Shown piece after piece: positions 1 to 10,160 of a stretch of DNA of 64,000 nucleotides (its first letter is position 1; the number at the start of each line of letters is the position of its first letter). Made by a program: the position numbers and the translations under genes. The notes under the pieces were generated by a model, which saw only the letters and a program-made list of their open reading frames with translations, had not been told where the DNA came from and did no database searches. This DNA is from Afifellaceae bacterium (GTDB lineage Bacteria > Pseudomonadota > Alphaproteobacteria > Rhizobiales > Afifellaceae), in assembly GCA_028281235.1 (NCBI GenBank), contig JANQKG010000027.1:124001-188000 (forward strand). Reading direction: 5' to 3'.

Positions 1-41
1 CCGCGGCTTGAAAGCCTCGCAAGGCGGCGGGTGAGTCAGTG

Positions 42-467
42 ATGTTTGACATCGGCTGGACAGAGATTCTCGTCATCGCGACGATCGCCATCGTCGTCGT
101 GGGGCCGAAGGATTTGCCGCGCATGTTGCGCGCTTTGGGCAGGACCATGGGGCAGGTGCGCCGCATGTCGAACGAGTTCCGCCGACAGTTCGACGATGCC
201 CTGCGCGACGCGGAGCGCTCCGCTGGCCTTGAAGAGACCCGCAAGGATCTCCAGTCGATGGCCAAGGCCAATCCGCTGAAAGACATGCAGGACGACCTCA
301 ACAAGACGATGACCACGGCCGACAAGCCTAAGCCGGCATCGGAGGATAAAGCCGAGCCGACGGCGGTGGAGGCGCCGGCGCCCAAGCCGGATACCGACAA
401 GCGGCTGCGCGAAGCCGAGCCGCTCAAAGCCGGCGCGACCTCCAAGCACGGGAGCAGCGCCGCGTGA
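42..467 (+). CDS. tatB: Sec-independent protein translocase subunit TatB
   Basis: TatB is the membrane component of the twin-arginine translocase that, with TatC, binds signal peptides of folded exported proteins. The protein opens MFDIGWTEILVIATIAIVVV with one N-terminal membrane helix, followed by the conserved GPKDLP hinge, an amphipathic helix (about residues 25-80) and a charged, Ala/Pro-rich tail, the usual TatB plan. A GTG lies directly before the ATG at 42; I chose the ATG because MFDIGW is the family N-terminus. The stop overlaps the tatC start by 4 bp, so the two are co-translated. About 141 residues is normal for alphaproteobacteria. tatA, expected upstream, is outside the window. 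Confidence 0.95.
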   Translation: MFDIGWTEILVIATIAIVVVGPKDLPRMLRALGRTMGQVRRMSNEFRRQFDDALRDAERSAGLEETRKDLQSMAKANPLKDMQDDLNKTMTTADKPKPASEDKAEPTAVEAPAPKPDTDKRLREAEPLKAGATSKHGSSAA

Positions 468-1264
468 CGCATGACGATATCGAGGCATCGAAGGCGCCGC
501 TGATTGAGCACCTGATTGAGCTGCGTCAGCGGCTGATGCGCGCGCTCATCGCGATCTTCATCGCCTTCATCGTCTGCTTCTACTTCGCCACCGACATCTA
601 CAATCTGCTCATCGTTCCCTATGAGCGGGCGGCCGGCGCAGAGCGCGAGATCAAGCTGATCTATACGGCACCGCAGGAATATTTCTTCACCCAGATGAAG
701 CTGGCGCTCTTCGGCGCGCTGTTCATCGCGTTCCCGATCATCGCCAACCAGATCTATAAATTCGTCGCGCCCGGCCTTTATCAGAACGAGCGGAGCGCGT
801 TTCTGCCGTTCCTGGTCGCCACGCCGGTCCTCTTCGCGCTTGGCTCAATGCTCGTCTATTTCGTCGTCATGCCGCTGGCGCTGACCTTCTTCCTCTCCAT
901 GGAGCAGGCCGCCGGCGAGGGCCGCGCAGCGATCGAGCTTCTGCCCAAGGTGAACGAATATCTCGGGCTGATCATGACGCTCATCTTCGCCTTCGGCCTG
1001 GTGTTCCAGCTGCCGGTGGTGATGACGCTGCTCGGCCGCGCCGGGCTGGTCTCGTCCGACACGCTGAAGACCAAGCGCAAATACGCCATCGTCATCGCTT
1101 TCGTGGTCGCAGCGGTGCTGACGCCGCCCGACCCGGTCAGCCAGCTCGGCCTGGCACTGCCGACGCTGCTTCTTTATGAGATTTCCATCCAGGCGGTGCG
1201 CCTGATTGAGCGCGCCCGCGCCGCCCGCGAGGCGCAGGAGGCCGCCGCCGACGCCGCGGAGTGA
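464..1264 (+). CDS. tatC: Sec-independent protein translocase subunit TatC
   Basis: TatC is the multi-spanning inner-membrane receptor of the Tat pathway. The 266-residue product begins with the conserved cytoplasmic segment APLIEHLIELRQRL, in which the family Glu before LR is visible, and carries six hydrophobic stretches, including FALGSMLVYFVVMPLALTFF and the late segment near VLTPPDPVSQ, another TatC signature. The start is GTG at 464 inside the tatB stop region; the nearby ATG at 473 is in another frame. The C-terminus is a short Ala/Arg-rich coiled tail. Together with tatB this forms the substrate-recognition complex. Confidence 0.96.
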   Translation: MTHDDIEASKAPLIEHLIELRQRLMRALIAIFIAFIVCFYFATDIYNLLIVPYERAAGAEREIKLIYTAPQEYFFTQMKLALFGALFIAFPIIANQIYKFVAPGLYQNERSAFLPFLVATPVLFALGSMLVYFVVMPLALTFFLSMEQAAGEGRAAIELLPKVNEYLGLIMTLIFAFGLVFQLPVVMTLLGRAGLVSSDTLKTKRKYAIVIAFVVAAVLTPPDPVSQLGLALPTLLLYEISIQAVRLIERARAAREAQEAAADAAE

Positions 1265-1340
1265 GCTGGAGCATCGCCTGCGGCTACCGCCGGTTTCAAG
1301 TCAGCACGCGATCGACTAAAATGCGCGTCGGAGACGACAC

Positions 1341-1850
1341 ATGGGCCACCTGACAGCACCGACGGCGGCATATGACGAGGACTATTATGCTTGGACGCAG
1401 CGCCAGGCCAAGCTCCTGCGCGCGCTTGGCGGACCCCGCGCCGGGCTGCCCAAGGAACTCGACGTCGATCATCTGGCGGAGGAGATCGAGGACTTGGGCA
1501 AATCGGAACTGCGCAGTGTCACCAGCCTGATCCGGCAAGTCCTTGTTCACCTCATGAAGGCTGCATCAGAAACGAAGGCGCAAGCGCGCGCCCACTGGCT
1601 GGCGGAAGCGGCGACGTTCCAGGCGGATGTACCCGGATACTACACGGCCTCGATGCGGCAGCTGATCGACCTTGATGCGATCTGGACCAAGGCACGCAAC
1701 CTTGCCGACGTCCAGCTTCGCGAGCACGGATCGTCGCTCGTCGCCGGCATTCCTGATAGTTGCCCGTTTTCGCTGGACGAGATGACTGCGGATACGTTCG
1801 ACGTTGAGGCCATGATCGCACGCCTGAGCACGCCAGGCTCGTCCGCCTGA
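1341..1850 (+). CDS. DUF29 family protein
   Basis: The 169-residue product matches the DUF29 pattern: an N-terminal YDEDYYAWTQRQAKLLR segment, then LDVDHLAEEIEDLGKSE, a helical middle containing RQVLVHLMKA, and a late CPFSLDEM motif before the C-terminus. DUF29 proteins are small helical proteins of unknown function that are common in cyanobacteria and proteobacteria and often occur near mobile or toxin-antitoxin regions. The gene lies alone between tatC and serS, 76 bp after tatC and 138 bp before serS, and interrupts what is usually a compact tat-serS order. No function is assigned. Confidence 0.8.
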   Translation: MGHLTAPTAAYDEDYYAWTQRQAKLLRALGGPRAGLPKELDVDHLAEEIEDLGKSELRSVTSLIRQVLVHLMKAASETKAQARAHWLAEAATFQADVPGYYTASMRQLIDLDAIWTKARNLADVQLREHGSSLVAGIPDSCPFSLDEMTADTFDVEAMIARLSTPGSSA

Positions 1851-1913
1851 GCGGCGGATACAACCTTTTCTCATATCCACGTCGTATTGCCGCGCTCCCC
1901 GATAGCGGGATGA

Positions 1914-3449
<1,536 letters not shown>

Positions 3450-3463
3450 ATGCCCGGCTCTAT

Positions 3464-3599
3464 CGTTTGTCATCCCGGCTTGGCCGCCAGGCCAAGGCCG
3501 GGACCCATAACCCTCCTTCCGCGACGGCCGGTGGGAAACGCAGACGAAGGTGTTCATGGGTCCCCGACTGCGCGTTCCGCGCATCGGGGATGACAAACC
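3464..3599. repeat. Intergenic palindromic repeat, 'gtcatcccgg' family
   Basis: The left part reads tttgtcatcccggcttgg and the right part ends cggggatgacaaaccg, its near inverse. Each half has its own internal hairpin (ttggccgccaggccaa on the left, actgcgcgttccgcgcatc on the right), and the middle contains gggacccat and atgggtccc. The same architecture recurs near 4.65, 18.33 and 51.24 kb. It begins 15 bp after the serS stop; reading frames across it are not genes. It resembles extragenic palindromes widespread in Hyphomicrobiales. Confidence 0.8.
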
Positions 3600-3670
3600 G
3601 CAGGGGCTTTGCCTTTGCGCATCCGCTCTTCTCCACAAAGGGAAGGTTAGAAGCCCTGCACGCCGGCACG

Positions 3671-3810
3671 GCGCGTCCCTCTCCCCCTTGGGGAGAGGGT
3701 GATTTAGCGCGGGGCGACAAATCGGGTGAGGGGGTGTACGCACCATCTCTCCCCCTCACCCGGATCGCTGGCGTGATCCGACCTCTCCCCGCGGGGGAGA
3801 GGAGGGGCGT
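3671..3810. repeat. Intergenic repeat rich in ctctccccc / gggggagag
   Basis: Three short hairpins follow each other: ctctcccccttggggagag, then gggtgagggggtg pairing with a downstream ctccccctcaccc, then cctctccccgcgggggagagg. This is a separate family from the gtcatcccgg repeats and fills the rest of the gap between serS and surE. Fragments of similar sequence lie at about 4811-4850. No coding capacity is credible here. Confidence 0.7.
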
Positions 3811-3840
3811 GCATCGCGTGCTCTCCCAAAGGGCTCACTC

Positions 3841-4599
3841 ATGAAAATCCTCGTCACCAACGATGACGGCGTGCATGCGAGCGGCCTCAAAGTCGCGGAG
3901 CGGATCGCCAAAAAGCTCTCCTCCGATGTGTGGGTGATCGCACCGGAGACCGACCAGTCCGGCTCCGCGCACTCCCTGACGCTCGCTGACCCGATCCGCG
4001 TACGCCAGGTCGACGAGCGCCGCTTCGCCGTGCGCGGCACGCCGACCGATTGCGTCATCATGGGGCTCAAGGTCGTGATCGGCGAGAAGCCGGACCTCGT
4101 CATCTCCGGCGTCAATCGCGGCCAGAACATCGCCGACGACGTGACCTATTCCGGCACGGTCGCCGGCGCCATGGAAGGCACGCTGCTCGGCATTCCGTCC
4201 ATTGCCCTGTCGCAGGGCTTTGGCCCGGATACGCGCGAGAACCCGCACTGGCAGACGGCGGAGACGCATGCGCCGGCCATCATCACCAAGCTCATCGAGA
4301 TCGGCATCGACAACGGCACGCTCTTTAACGTCAACTTCCCCAATTGCGCGCCCGATGCGGTAAAGGGCGTGACGCTGACGCGGCAGGGCCGGCGCGTGCC
4401 CGACTGGCTGAACATTGAGAGCCGGCGCGACGCCCGCGGCTTCCCCTATTATTGGATCGGCTTTCGCCGCTCCAAGATGGAGCCGGAGGAGGGGACCGAC
4501 CTTGCCGCCATGGAGGACAACCGCATCTCCATCACGCCGCTATCGCTCGACCTTACCCACGAAAGCGCCCACAAGGCGCTGGCTTCAGCGTTCTCCTGA
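3841..4599 (+). CDS. surE: 5'/3'-nucleotidase SurE
   Basis: SurE is a metal-dependent nucleoside monophosphate phosphatase linked to stationary-phase survival. The protein begins [16 protein letters not shown] with the metal-binding Asp pair of the DDG motif, followed by [21 protein letters not shown] and [19 protein letters not shown], all SurE signatures. Its length of 252 residues is typical. The ATG at 3841 comes straight after a repeat-filled gap. serS-surE-pcm-nlpD order is conserved in Hyphomicrobiales, and pcm follows here after another repeat. Confidence 0.95.
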   Translation: MKILVTNDDGVHASGLKVAERIAKKLSSDVWVIAPETDQSGSAHSLTLADPIRVRQVDERRFAVRGTPTDCVIMGLKVVIGEKPDLVISGVNRGQNIADDVTYSGTVAGAMEGTLLGIPSIALSQGFGPDTRENPHWQTAETHAPAIITKLIEIGIDNGTLFNVNFPNCAPDAVKGVTLTRQGRRVPDWLNIESRRDARGFPYYWIGFRRSKMEPEEGTDLAAMEDNRISITPLSLDLTHESAHKALASAFS

Positions 4600-4647
4600 T
4601 GGCGGGTGAACTCTACGAGTAATCGCGACTGACCGGCACCCATGTCT

Positions 4648-4798
4648 CTCGTTTGTCATCCCGAAAAGCGCGTGAGCGCTTGTTCGGGACCCATAGCCAC
4701 TGGAGAAAGCAAGTTGATGTGGGCGCTCTGCTTCATCTCCTTCGGAGGTGTTCATGGGTCCCGGCCCTCGCTGCGCTCGGCCGGGATGACAAACGAGG
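4648..4798. repeat. Intergenic palindromic repeat, 'gtcatcccgg' family
   Basis: The left arm starts ctcgtttgtcatcccg and the right arm ends cgggatgacaaacgag, an inverted repeat. Internal parts include aagcgcgtgagcgctt, gggacccat, a central spacer, catgggtcccgg and the hairpin cctcgctgcgctcgg. It shares its plan with the copy at 3464-3599 and occupies most of the surE-pcm gap. Confidence 0.8.
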
Positions 4799-4881
4799 GG
4801 TTGCACAGCGTCCCTCACCTACCCGCAAGGGGGAGGTTAAAGGGCCGTCGGCCTGAAGCCCAATCTTAACCATAGGCCGGC

Positions 4882-5595
4882 ATGCTGAGGTGCATGAGTG
4901 CCGAGTTCGCATTGGCCGGTCTGCCGGCCCCAGTCCCGAGTTGCGAGGATCATTCCGAGGCGCACGTCCACGCCGCCTCCATCATCCTCAAGCTGCGCGG
5001 CATGGGGATTGCCGACCGCGCTGTACTCAAGGCGATTGAGACCGTGCCTCGCGCGCTCTTCGTGCCGGAGAAGTGGCGCCACCACGCTTATTCCGACCAC
5101 GAACTGCCCATCGAATGCGGGCAGATGATGAGCGCACCCACGATTGTTGGGCTGATGACCGTCTCGCTCGACGTCTCAGACCGCCACAGCGTGCTGGAGA
5201 TCGGCACCGGCTCCGGCTATCAGAGCGCCATTCTGTCGCGGCTGGCGCGGCGCGTCACGACGATTGATCGCTTCCGCAAGCTGGTGAAGGCGGCGGAGCT
5301 CCGCTGGCAGCATCTGGGTATCCGCAACATCACGGCGATTGTCGGCGACGGCGCCCTGGGATGGGCGCGTCAGGCTCCGTTCGACCGTATTCTGGTGAAC
5401 GCGGCGTGTGTCACGCCGCCGGTGAAGCTGATCGCTCAGCTCAGCGATCAGGGCATTCTGACCGCACCCACGGGAGACGGACGCGGCGGGCAGCGCCTTA
5501 CGCTTTTTCAGCGCATCGGCCGCAACGTCGACACACGCGACCTCGGCCCGTCACGCTTCCTGCCGCTCGTTTCCGGCGTTGCGCAGAATCTCTAG
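4882..5595 (+). CDS. pcm: Protein-L-isoaspartate O-methyltransferase family protein
   Basis: PCMT methylates isoaspartyl residues in damaged proteins using S-adenosylmethionine, starting their repair. The SAM-binding motif VLEIGTGSGYQSAILSRLA is clear (about residue 97 on), preceded by ECGQMMSAPTIVGLMT, the counterpart of the family's substrate-binding GQTISQP segment, and followed by VGDGALGW and a C-terminal beta region. The 237-residue length is slightly longer than usual because of the N-terminus. ATG 4882 and ATG 4894 are both possible starts; the second has a nearby GAGG. It lies between surE and the nlpD-like gene, the classical arrangement. Confidence 0.88.
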   Translation: MLRCMSAEFALAGLPAPVPSCEDHSEAHVHAASIILKLRGMGIADRAVLKAIETVPRALFVPEKWRHHAYSDHELPIECGQMMSAPTIVGLMTVSLDVSDRHSVLEIGTGSGYQSAILSRLARRVTTIDRFRKLVKAAELRWQHLGIRNITAIVGDGALGWARQAPFDRILVNAACVTPPVKLIAQLSDQGILTAPTGDGRGGQRLTLFQRIGRNVDTRDLGPSRFLPLVSGVAQNL

Positions 5596-5670
5596 CCATC
5601 GCCTTAACCCGATATCAACCCTGACGTTTCATGGTGCGGCATCGAATTCCCCTGGGTGCTGAGTAAAACG

Positions 5671-6858
5671 ATGCGTATCCAATCCTCTGAATCCGCTTCT
5701 TCTTCGACCGTGATAACCCTGACCAGCCGGCTGAGCCTTGCTGCGCTGCTGGTCAGCGTTGGCGCGTGCGCCAATATGGGTGGCCTGCGGTCGCCGGTCT
5801 TCACCGGGTCCACCAATCAGCAGCAGATCATCGCCGGGCAGGGGACGACGCCGCTCGGCAACACCTATGTCGGCACGCGGCCCGGCGCGGTGCAGGCCGC
5901 TGAGCTGCCGCCGCCTCCTGGCGCGTCCGGCACCCCGACTTACGTCGCACAACCTGCGCCGACCATGAGCCCGCAGCCCTATACGCCGCCGGCGACCCAA
6001 ATCGCCGCCGCGCCGGCGCAGCCGCGGACGCTAGGCACGCCGCCCACTACGCTGAACGAGCAGGCCGCGCGTATTCGCACCGCGAATGTCGCGCCCCAGC
6101 AGACCGTCGGCTCCTCCGTCCACATCGTCCAATCCGGCGACACGGCTTGGAACATCTCCCGCCGCTACGGTATCACCGTCGATCAGCTCGCAGCCGCCAA
6201 TGGCGGCTCCACCACGGTGAAGCTCGGCTCACGCATTCGCATTCCGGGCGCTGGCGCGCCGCAGCCCGTCACCGCACCGCCGGTCCAGGTGGCAAGCCTT
6301 GACCCGCAGGCCGTTGCTCCGGCGCCAACGGCACCGGCAGCTCCTGCCGTGCCGCAGCAAGTTGCGCAGGCGCCCGCGTCACCGCTTGCCGAGGCGCGCG
6401 CCCAGCAGGTGGCGGTCGCTCCGCAGACTGGTGAGGCCGGCGCCCAGGCCGCAACGGCGCCGCAGGCCGCCGCAGCACCTTCCGGTTTCCGCTGGCCGGT
6501 GCGCGGGCGCGTCATCTCAGGCTTCGGCAAGAAGCCGAACGGCGAGCGCAATGACGGCATCAACCTCGCCGTGCCGGAAGGCACCGCCGTGAAGGCAGCC
6601 GAGGACGGCACCGTCATCTATGCCGGCAACGAACTGAAGAGCTACGGCAATCTGGTTCTCGTGCGCCACACCGGTGGTTGGGTGTCGGCTTATGCGCATA
6701 ACAGCGACCTCAAGGTGAAGCGCGGCGACAGCGTGCGTCGCGGGCAGGTCATCGCGCTCTCCGGCATGTCCGGCGGCGTCACCACACCGCAGGTGCATTT
6801 CGAGCTGCGCAAGGACGCCGCACCGGTCGATCCGCTCAAGCACTTGACGGAGACTTGA
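5671..6858 (+). CDS. LysM/M23 (LytM) lipoprotein, NlpD-like
   Basis: NlpD-type proteins are outer-membrane lipoproteins that activate septal amidases. The N-terminus has a hydrophobic stretch and lipobox VGAC (from about residue 25), then a long Pro/Ala-rich linker, a LysM peptidoglycan-binding domain (VHIVQSGDTAWNISRRYG), a second Pro/Ala linker, and a C-terminal LytM domain with VPEGTAVKAAEDGTVIYAG and TPQVHFELRKDAAPVDP. The first metal-ligand motif HxxxD is absent: the region reads NDGINLAVPEG. The domain is therefore probably a non-hydrolytic activator, as in E. coli NlpD/EnvC. ATG 5671 is preferred; a GTG five codons upstream is possible. It follows surE-pcm. Confidence 0.88.
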   Translation: MRIQSSESASSSTVITLTSRLSLAALLVSVGACANMGGLRSPVFTGSTNQQQIIAGQGTTPLGNTYVGTRPGAVQAAELPPPPGASGTPTYVAQPAPTMSPQPYTPPATQIAAAPAQPRTLGTPPTTLNEQAARIRTANVAPQQTVGSSVHIVQSGDTAWNISRRYGITVDQLAAANGGSTTVKLGSRIRIPGAGAPQPVTAPPVQVASLDPQAVAPAPTAPAAPAVPQQVAQAPASPLAEARAQQVAVAPQTGEAGAQAATAPQAAAAPSGFRWPVRGRVISGFGKKPNGERNDGINLAVPEGTAVKAAEDGTVIYAGNELKSYGNLVLVRHTGGWVSAYAHNSDLKVKRGDSVRRGQVIALSGMSGGVTTPQVHFELRKDAAPVDPLKHLTET

Positions 6859-6879
6859 GGACCGTCGTTTCAAACTGTC

Positions 6880-6960
6880 GTCATTGCCGGGCTTGACCCG
6901 GCAATCTACTCCGCAAGCACAACAGCATGGATGCCCGGATCAAGTCCGGGCATGACGACA
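6880..6960. repeat. Intergenic palindrome, 'cgtcattgccgggcttgacccgg' type
   Basis: A left hairpin (gccgggcttgacccggc) and a right hairpin (gcccggatcaagtccgggc) flank a short spacer, with outer ends cgtcattgcc and gcatgacga inversely related. It separates the convergent nlpD-like gene and the DUF815 gene and may act as a bidirectional terminator. Confidence 0.75.
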
Positions 6961-6979
6961 GAGAGAATCTTAGCGGCTG

Positions 6980-7852
6980 TCAGTCCAGCCTGACGCCCTT
7001 TCGCCCGGCGAGATCCTGAACGAATTGCCACGCCACGCGGCCTGAACGGCTGCCGCGCGTCGTTGCCCATTCCAGCGCTTCAGGACGCCACTCCGCCTCC
7101 GCGGCGGGGACCTTGTAGTGATCCAAATAGCCGGCGACCATCTCCAGATACTGGTCCTGGCTGCAATTGTGGAAGCCGAGCCACAGGCCGAAGCGGTCCG
7201 ACAGCGACACCTTCTCCTGCACCGCCTCCGACGGATTGATGGCTGTGGAGCGCTCGTTCTCAATCATGTCGCGCGGCAGGAGATGCCGCCGATTGGAGGT
7301 GGCGTAGAACGCGACATTCTCCGGCCGCCCCTCGACGCCGCCTTCCAGCGCCGCCTTCAAGGACTTGTAGGACGTGTCCCCGGCATCGAAGGAAAGATCG
7401 TCGCAAAACAGCAGGAACCGTTCGGGCTGGTCGCGCAAAAACCCCATCAGCTCCGGCAGCGTCTCAATGTCCTCACGATGGATCTCAATCAGCTTGAGCG
7501 GCGCGGCGTCGGCCAGCAGCTCGGCGGCAATTGCGGCGTGCACGGCCTTCACCAGCGAGCTCTTGCCCATGCCGCGCGCGCCCCACAGAAGCGCATTGTT
7601 GGCCGGCAGACCGTCGGCGAAGCGCCGTGTGTTCTCCATCAGCGTGTCGCGCGAGCGGTCGATCCCCTTCAAAAGCGGCAGCGCCACGCGGTTGATGCGC
7701 GGCACCGGCTGCAGATGCGCCGGTCTGGCGTGCCAGATGAAGGCGTCGGCGGCGGCAAAGTCGACCGGCGCAGCCACGGCCGGCGCCAGGCGCTCCAGCG
7801 CATCGGCGATCCGCTCAAGCAGGTCGCGCGTTGGATCGAGGTTTTTCTGCAC
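6980..7852 (-). CDS. DUF815-family AAA-type ATPase
   Basis: The product is a P-loop ATPase of the DUF815 family, whose cellular role is unknown. It has Walker A GARGMGKSSLVKAVH, a Walker B-like FLLFCDDLSFD, and the family segments SYKSLKAALEGG, ATSNRRHLL and LSDRFGLWLGF (with a sensor/arginine-finger type Arg), in normal order over about 290 residues. I chose GTG at 7852 because GGAGG lies just upstream; the longer frame to 7918 would use TTG and adds non-conserved sequence. It is divergent from yajC. Confidence 0.85.
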   Translation of the reverse strand: MQKNLDPTRDLLERIADALERLAPAVAAPVDFAAADAFIWHARPAHLQPVPRINRVALPLLKGIDRSRDTLMENTRRFADGLPANNALLWGARGMGKSSLVKAVHAAIAAELLADAAPLKLIEIHREDIETLPELMGFLRDQPERFLLFCDDLSFDAGDTSYKSLKAALEGGVEGRPENVAFYATSNRRHLLPRDMIENERSTAINPSEAVQEKVSLSDRFGLWLGFHNCSQDQYLEMVAGYLDHYKVPAAEAEWRPEALEWATTRGSRSGRVAWQFVQDLAGRKGVRLD

Positions 7853-8023
7853 AGGCCCTCCGAGGACACGAAATCCTTGGCCCCGCGGCGCGATTATCAC
7901 GCCCAGCCGCTGCGGCAAAGGGCCCGGCTCGACTGCTCCAGCGCGGTTGCAAAGCCCCGTCCCGTGGCTATAGTCCGCGCCACCTAAGGGCTGCGGCCCG
8001 ATTCAAAGGGAATTGCAGCCTTT

Positions 8024-8356
8024 ATGTGGGTCACTCCGGCCTTTGCGCAGACAGGCGGTGGCGGCGCCGGCTTGGGGCTTATTCAGCTTGCGCCGTTTCT
8101 GCTCATCTTCGTCATCATGTGGTTCTTGATCATCCGGCCGCAGCGCCAGCAGGCGAAGCAGCGCCAGGAGATGCTCAAGGCCATCCGCCGCGGTGACACG
8201 GTCGTCACCAATGGCGGAATTGTTGGAAAAGTGACCAAGGTCGTCGACGACAACGAGTTGGAGCTGCAGATCGCCGACGGCGTGAAGGTTCGGGCCATGC
8301 GCAATCTCGTCGCAGACGTGCGCGCCAAGGCGGAGCCTGTTGCCGGAAACACCTAG
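8024..8356 (+). CDS. yajC: Sec translocon accessory protein YajC
   Basis: YajC is a single-span inner-membrane partner of SecDF in protein export. The 110-residue protein has a Gly-rich N-terminus, one transmembrane helix (about residues 22-42, FLLIFVIMWFLIIRPQ), the family motif RPQRQQAKQRQEML, and a C-terminal domain with GDTVVTNGGIVGKV. Its stop codon TAG lies inside the CTAG end of a palindromic element that begins at 8353. secD and secF follow after two palindromes. Confidence 0.95.
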   Translation: MWVTPAFAQTGGGGAGLGLIQLAPFLLIFVIMWFLIIRPQRQQAKQRQEMLKAIRRGDTVVTNGGIVGKVTKVVDDNELELQIADGVKVRAMRNLVADVRAKAEPVAGNT

Positions 8357-8431
8357 TGGAGCGAATTTGACATTTGAGTCCCGCTTGCGGCGAGGCTCTT
8401 GCTCAAATGTCAAATTCAGAAGCTCCACTAG
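8353..8431. repeat. CTAG-ended palindrome, first of a pair
   Basis: The left end ctagtggagcgaatttgac and right end agaagctccactag are inverted, with a strong inner stem tttgacatttgag / ctcaaatgtcaaa around a loop. It begins within the yajC stop codon. It is paired with the palindrome at 8447-8522 across a 15-bp spacer. End sequences match the other TAGTG/CACTA elements in this window although the inner stem differs. Confidence 0.85.
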
Positions 8432-8446
8432 AGACAATAGACTGAC

Positions 8447-8522
8447 GAGTGGTCCTTATGATTCCGACATTTGCTCGGGTGGGGGCTGAGAAGGGTAACA
8501 AATGTCGGAATCGGACCACTAG
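8447..8522. repeat. CTAG-ended palindrome, second of a pair
   Basis: The left arm gagtggtcc...attccgacatttg pairs with caaatgtcggaat...ggaccactag. The left terminal tetranucleotide is CGAG rather than CTAG. It ends 18 bp upstream of the secD ATG, so it lies in or next to the secD leader and could affect expression. Confidence 0.83.
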
Positions 8523-8540
8523 GCCGGCCTAGAGAAGCCC

Positions 8541-10145
8541 ATGCTGTATTTCCCCCGTTGGAGCATTGTGCTGATCGTGCTGGCAGTGCTTGGCGGCGTG
8601 GTTGCCTGCATCCCCAATCTGTTCTCCGCCCAGACGGTCGCGTCGTGGCCGACCTGGCTGCCGCGCGAGCAGATTGCGCTGGGTCTCGATCTGCGCGGCG
8701 GCGCGCATCTCCTGCTTGAGGTGAACCGCGAGAGCCTGGTGAAGGACCGCGTAGAGACGCTGACCGGCGATGTCCGCCAGATTCTGCGCGACGAACGCAT
8801 CGGCTATCGCGGGCTGGGGGAAAGGGGCGAGGCGGCCTCCTTCACGCTGCGGAACCCTGAGGACGCCGACCGCGCGATGAATGCGCTTGAACCGCTGGCG
8901 GCACCCATCCAAACGGGGCTTTTCGGCCAAGGCACGATCAGCGAGGTGGAGCTGTCGGAGAATAACGGCCGCATCACTGCAACGCTCACCGAGCAGGGGC
9001 TCAACACACGCTTGCGTGCCGCCGTCACGCAGAGCCTTGATGTCCTGAACCGACGTCTCAATGCGCTCGGCACCACCGAGCCGTCCATCCAGGCTGAAGG
9101 CACCCAGCGCATCCTCGTTCAGGTGCCCGGCCTGGAGGATACCGCACAGCTTAAGGATATCCTCGGGCGCACGGCACGCATGACGTTCCACATGGAATGC
9201 ACCGAGGGCAACATCACCGAAGCGCTGCAGCTCGGCCCGCCTCCGGGCTGCGAGTTGTTTGAATCGACGGAAGAGGACGAACCGCCGGTGCTGGCGGAGA
9301 CCCGCGCTCTGCTCTCCGGCGACGATTTGGCCGATGCGCAGCCTGCCTTCGACCAGCAGACCAATCAGCCGGTGGTCACCTTCCGCTTCAACGCACGGGG
9401 CGGCCGCCTGTTCGCCGACGCCACCCAGCAGAATGTCGGCCGCCGCTTCGCGGTCGTGCTCGACGATAAATACATCACCGCCCCTGTCATCCGCTCCGCG
9501 ATCCTCGGCGGCTCGGGGCAGATTGAAGGCAATTTCACCGTTGAGAGCGCGCAGAACCTGGCTGTCCTCCTGCGCGCCGGCGCATTGCCGGCCGACCTGG
9601 AGATCGTGGAGGAGCGCACGGTCGGCCCGAGCCTTGGCCGCGATTCCATCGAGGCCGGCCGGATCGCGGCCATGATCGGCATTGTCGGCGTCGTCATTTT
9701 CATGGTGGCCGCCTACGGGCTGATGGGGGTCTTCTCCATCGCGGCGCTCTTTGCCAACATGGCGCTGGTGTTCGGCATCATCACGGTGATCCCGGCAACA
9801 CTGACGCTGCCCGGCATTGCCGGCATCGTGTTGACGGTCGGCATGGCAGTCGATTCCAACGTGCTGATCTTTGAGCGAATACGCGAGGAGGCACGCCTCG
9901 GCCGATCGGCCATCAATGCCATCGAAGCCGGGTTCAGCCGCGCGCTCGGCACGATCGTCGACGCCAACGTCACCACGCTGATCGCCGCCTCTGCGCTGTT
10001 TGCGCTTGGCTCCGGGCCGATCCGCGGCTTCGCCGTGACGCTCGCCATCGGCATCATGACGACGATGTTCACCGCCTTCCTGCTGACGCGGTTGATCATA
10101 GCGACGTGGGTGCGCCAGCGGCGGCCCAAAGCCGTGCCACTTTGA
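8541..10145 (+). CDS. secD: Protein translocase subunit SecD
   Basis: SecD, with SecF, uses the proton motive force to pull preproteins out of the SecYEG channel on the periplasmic side. The 534-residue product begins with a transmembrane helix and LGLDLRGGAHLLLEV, the SecD D1 motif, then a large periplasmic domain (about residues 55-340), then helices with GTIVDANVTTLIAA and VGMAVDSNVLIFERIREE, the conserved RND-type motifs. ATG 8541 is well supported. secF follows 15 bp later. Confidence 0.96.
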   Translation: MLYFPRWSIVLIVLAVLGGVVACIPNLFSAQTVASWPTWLPREQIALGLDLRGGAHLLLEVNRESLVKDRVETLTGDVRQILRDERIGYRGLGERGEAASFTLRNPEDADRAMNALEPLAAPIQTGLFGQGTISEVELSENNGRITATLTEQGLNTRLRAAVTQSLDVLNRRLNALGTTEPSIQAEGTQRILVQVPGLEDTAQLKDILGRTARMTFHMECTEGNITEALQLGPPPGCELFESTEEDEPPVLAETRALLSGDDLADAQPAFDQQTNQPVVTFRFNARGGRLFADATQQNVGRRFAVVLDDKYITAPVIRSAILGGSGQIEGNFTVESAQNLAVLLRAGALPADLEIVEERTVGPSLGRDSIEAGRIAAMIGIVGVVIFMVAAYGLMGVFSIAALFANMALVFGIITVIPATLTLPGIAGIVLTVGMAVDSNVLIFERIREEARLGRSAINAIEAGFSRALGTIVDANVTTLIAASALFALGSGPIRGFAVTLAIGIMTTMFTAFLLTRLIIATWVRQRRPKAVPL

Positions 10146-10160
10146 CCGGACGCTGACGCC

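Noticed and set aside
2-34. Open frame of ten codons ending at TGA 32-34, possibly the end of tatA
   Set aside because: Too short to recognise, and the residues (ending ASQGGG) do not resemble the TatA C-terminus I know, so it is not listed as a gene.
3464-4798. CRISPR array suggested by repeated hairpins near 3.5-4.8 kb
   Set aside because: The repeats are long inverted elements without uniform direct repeats and spacers, and no cas genes are present.
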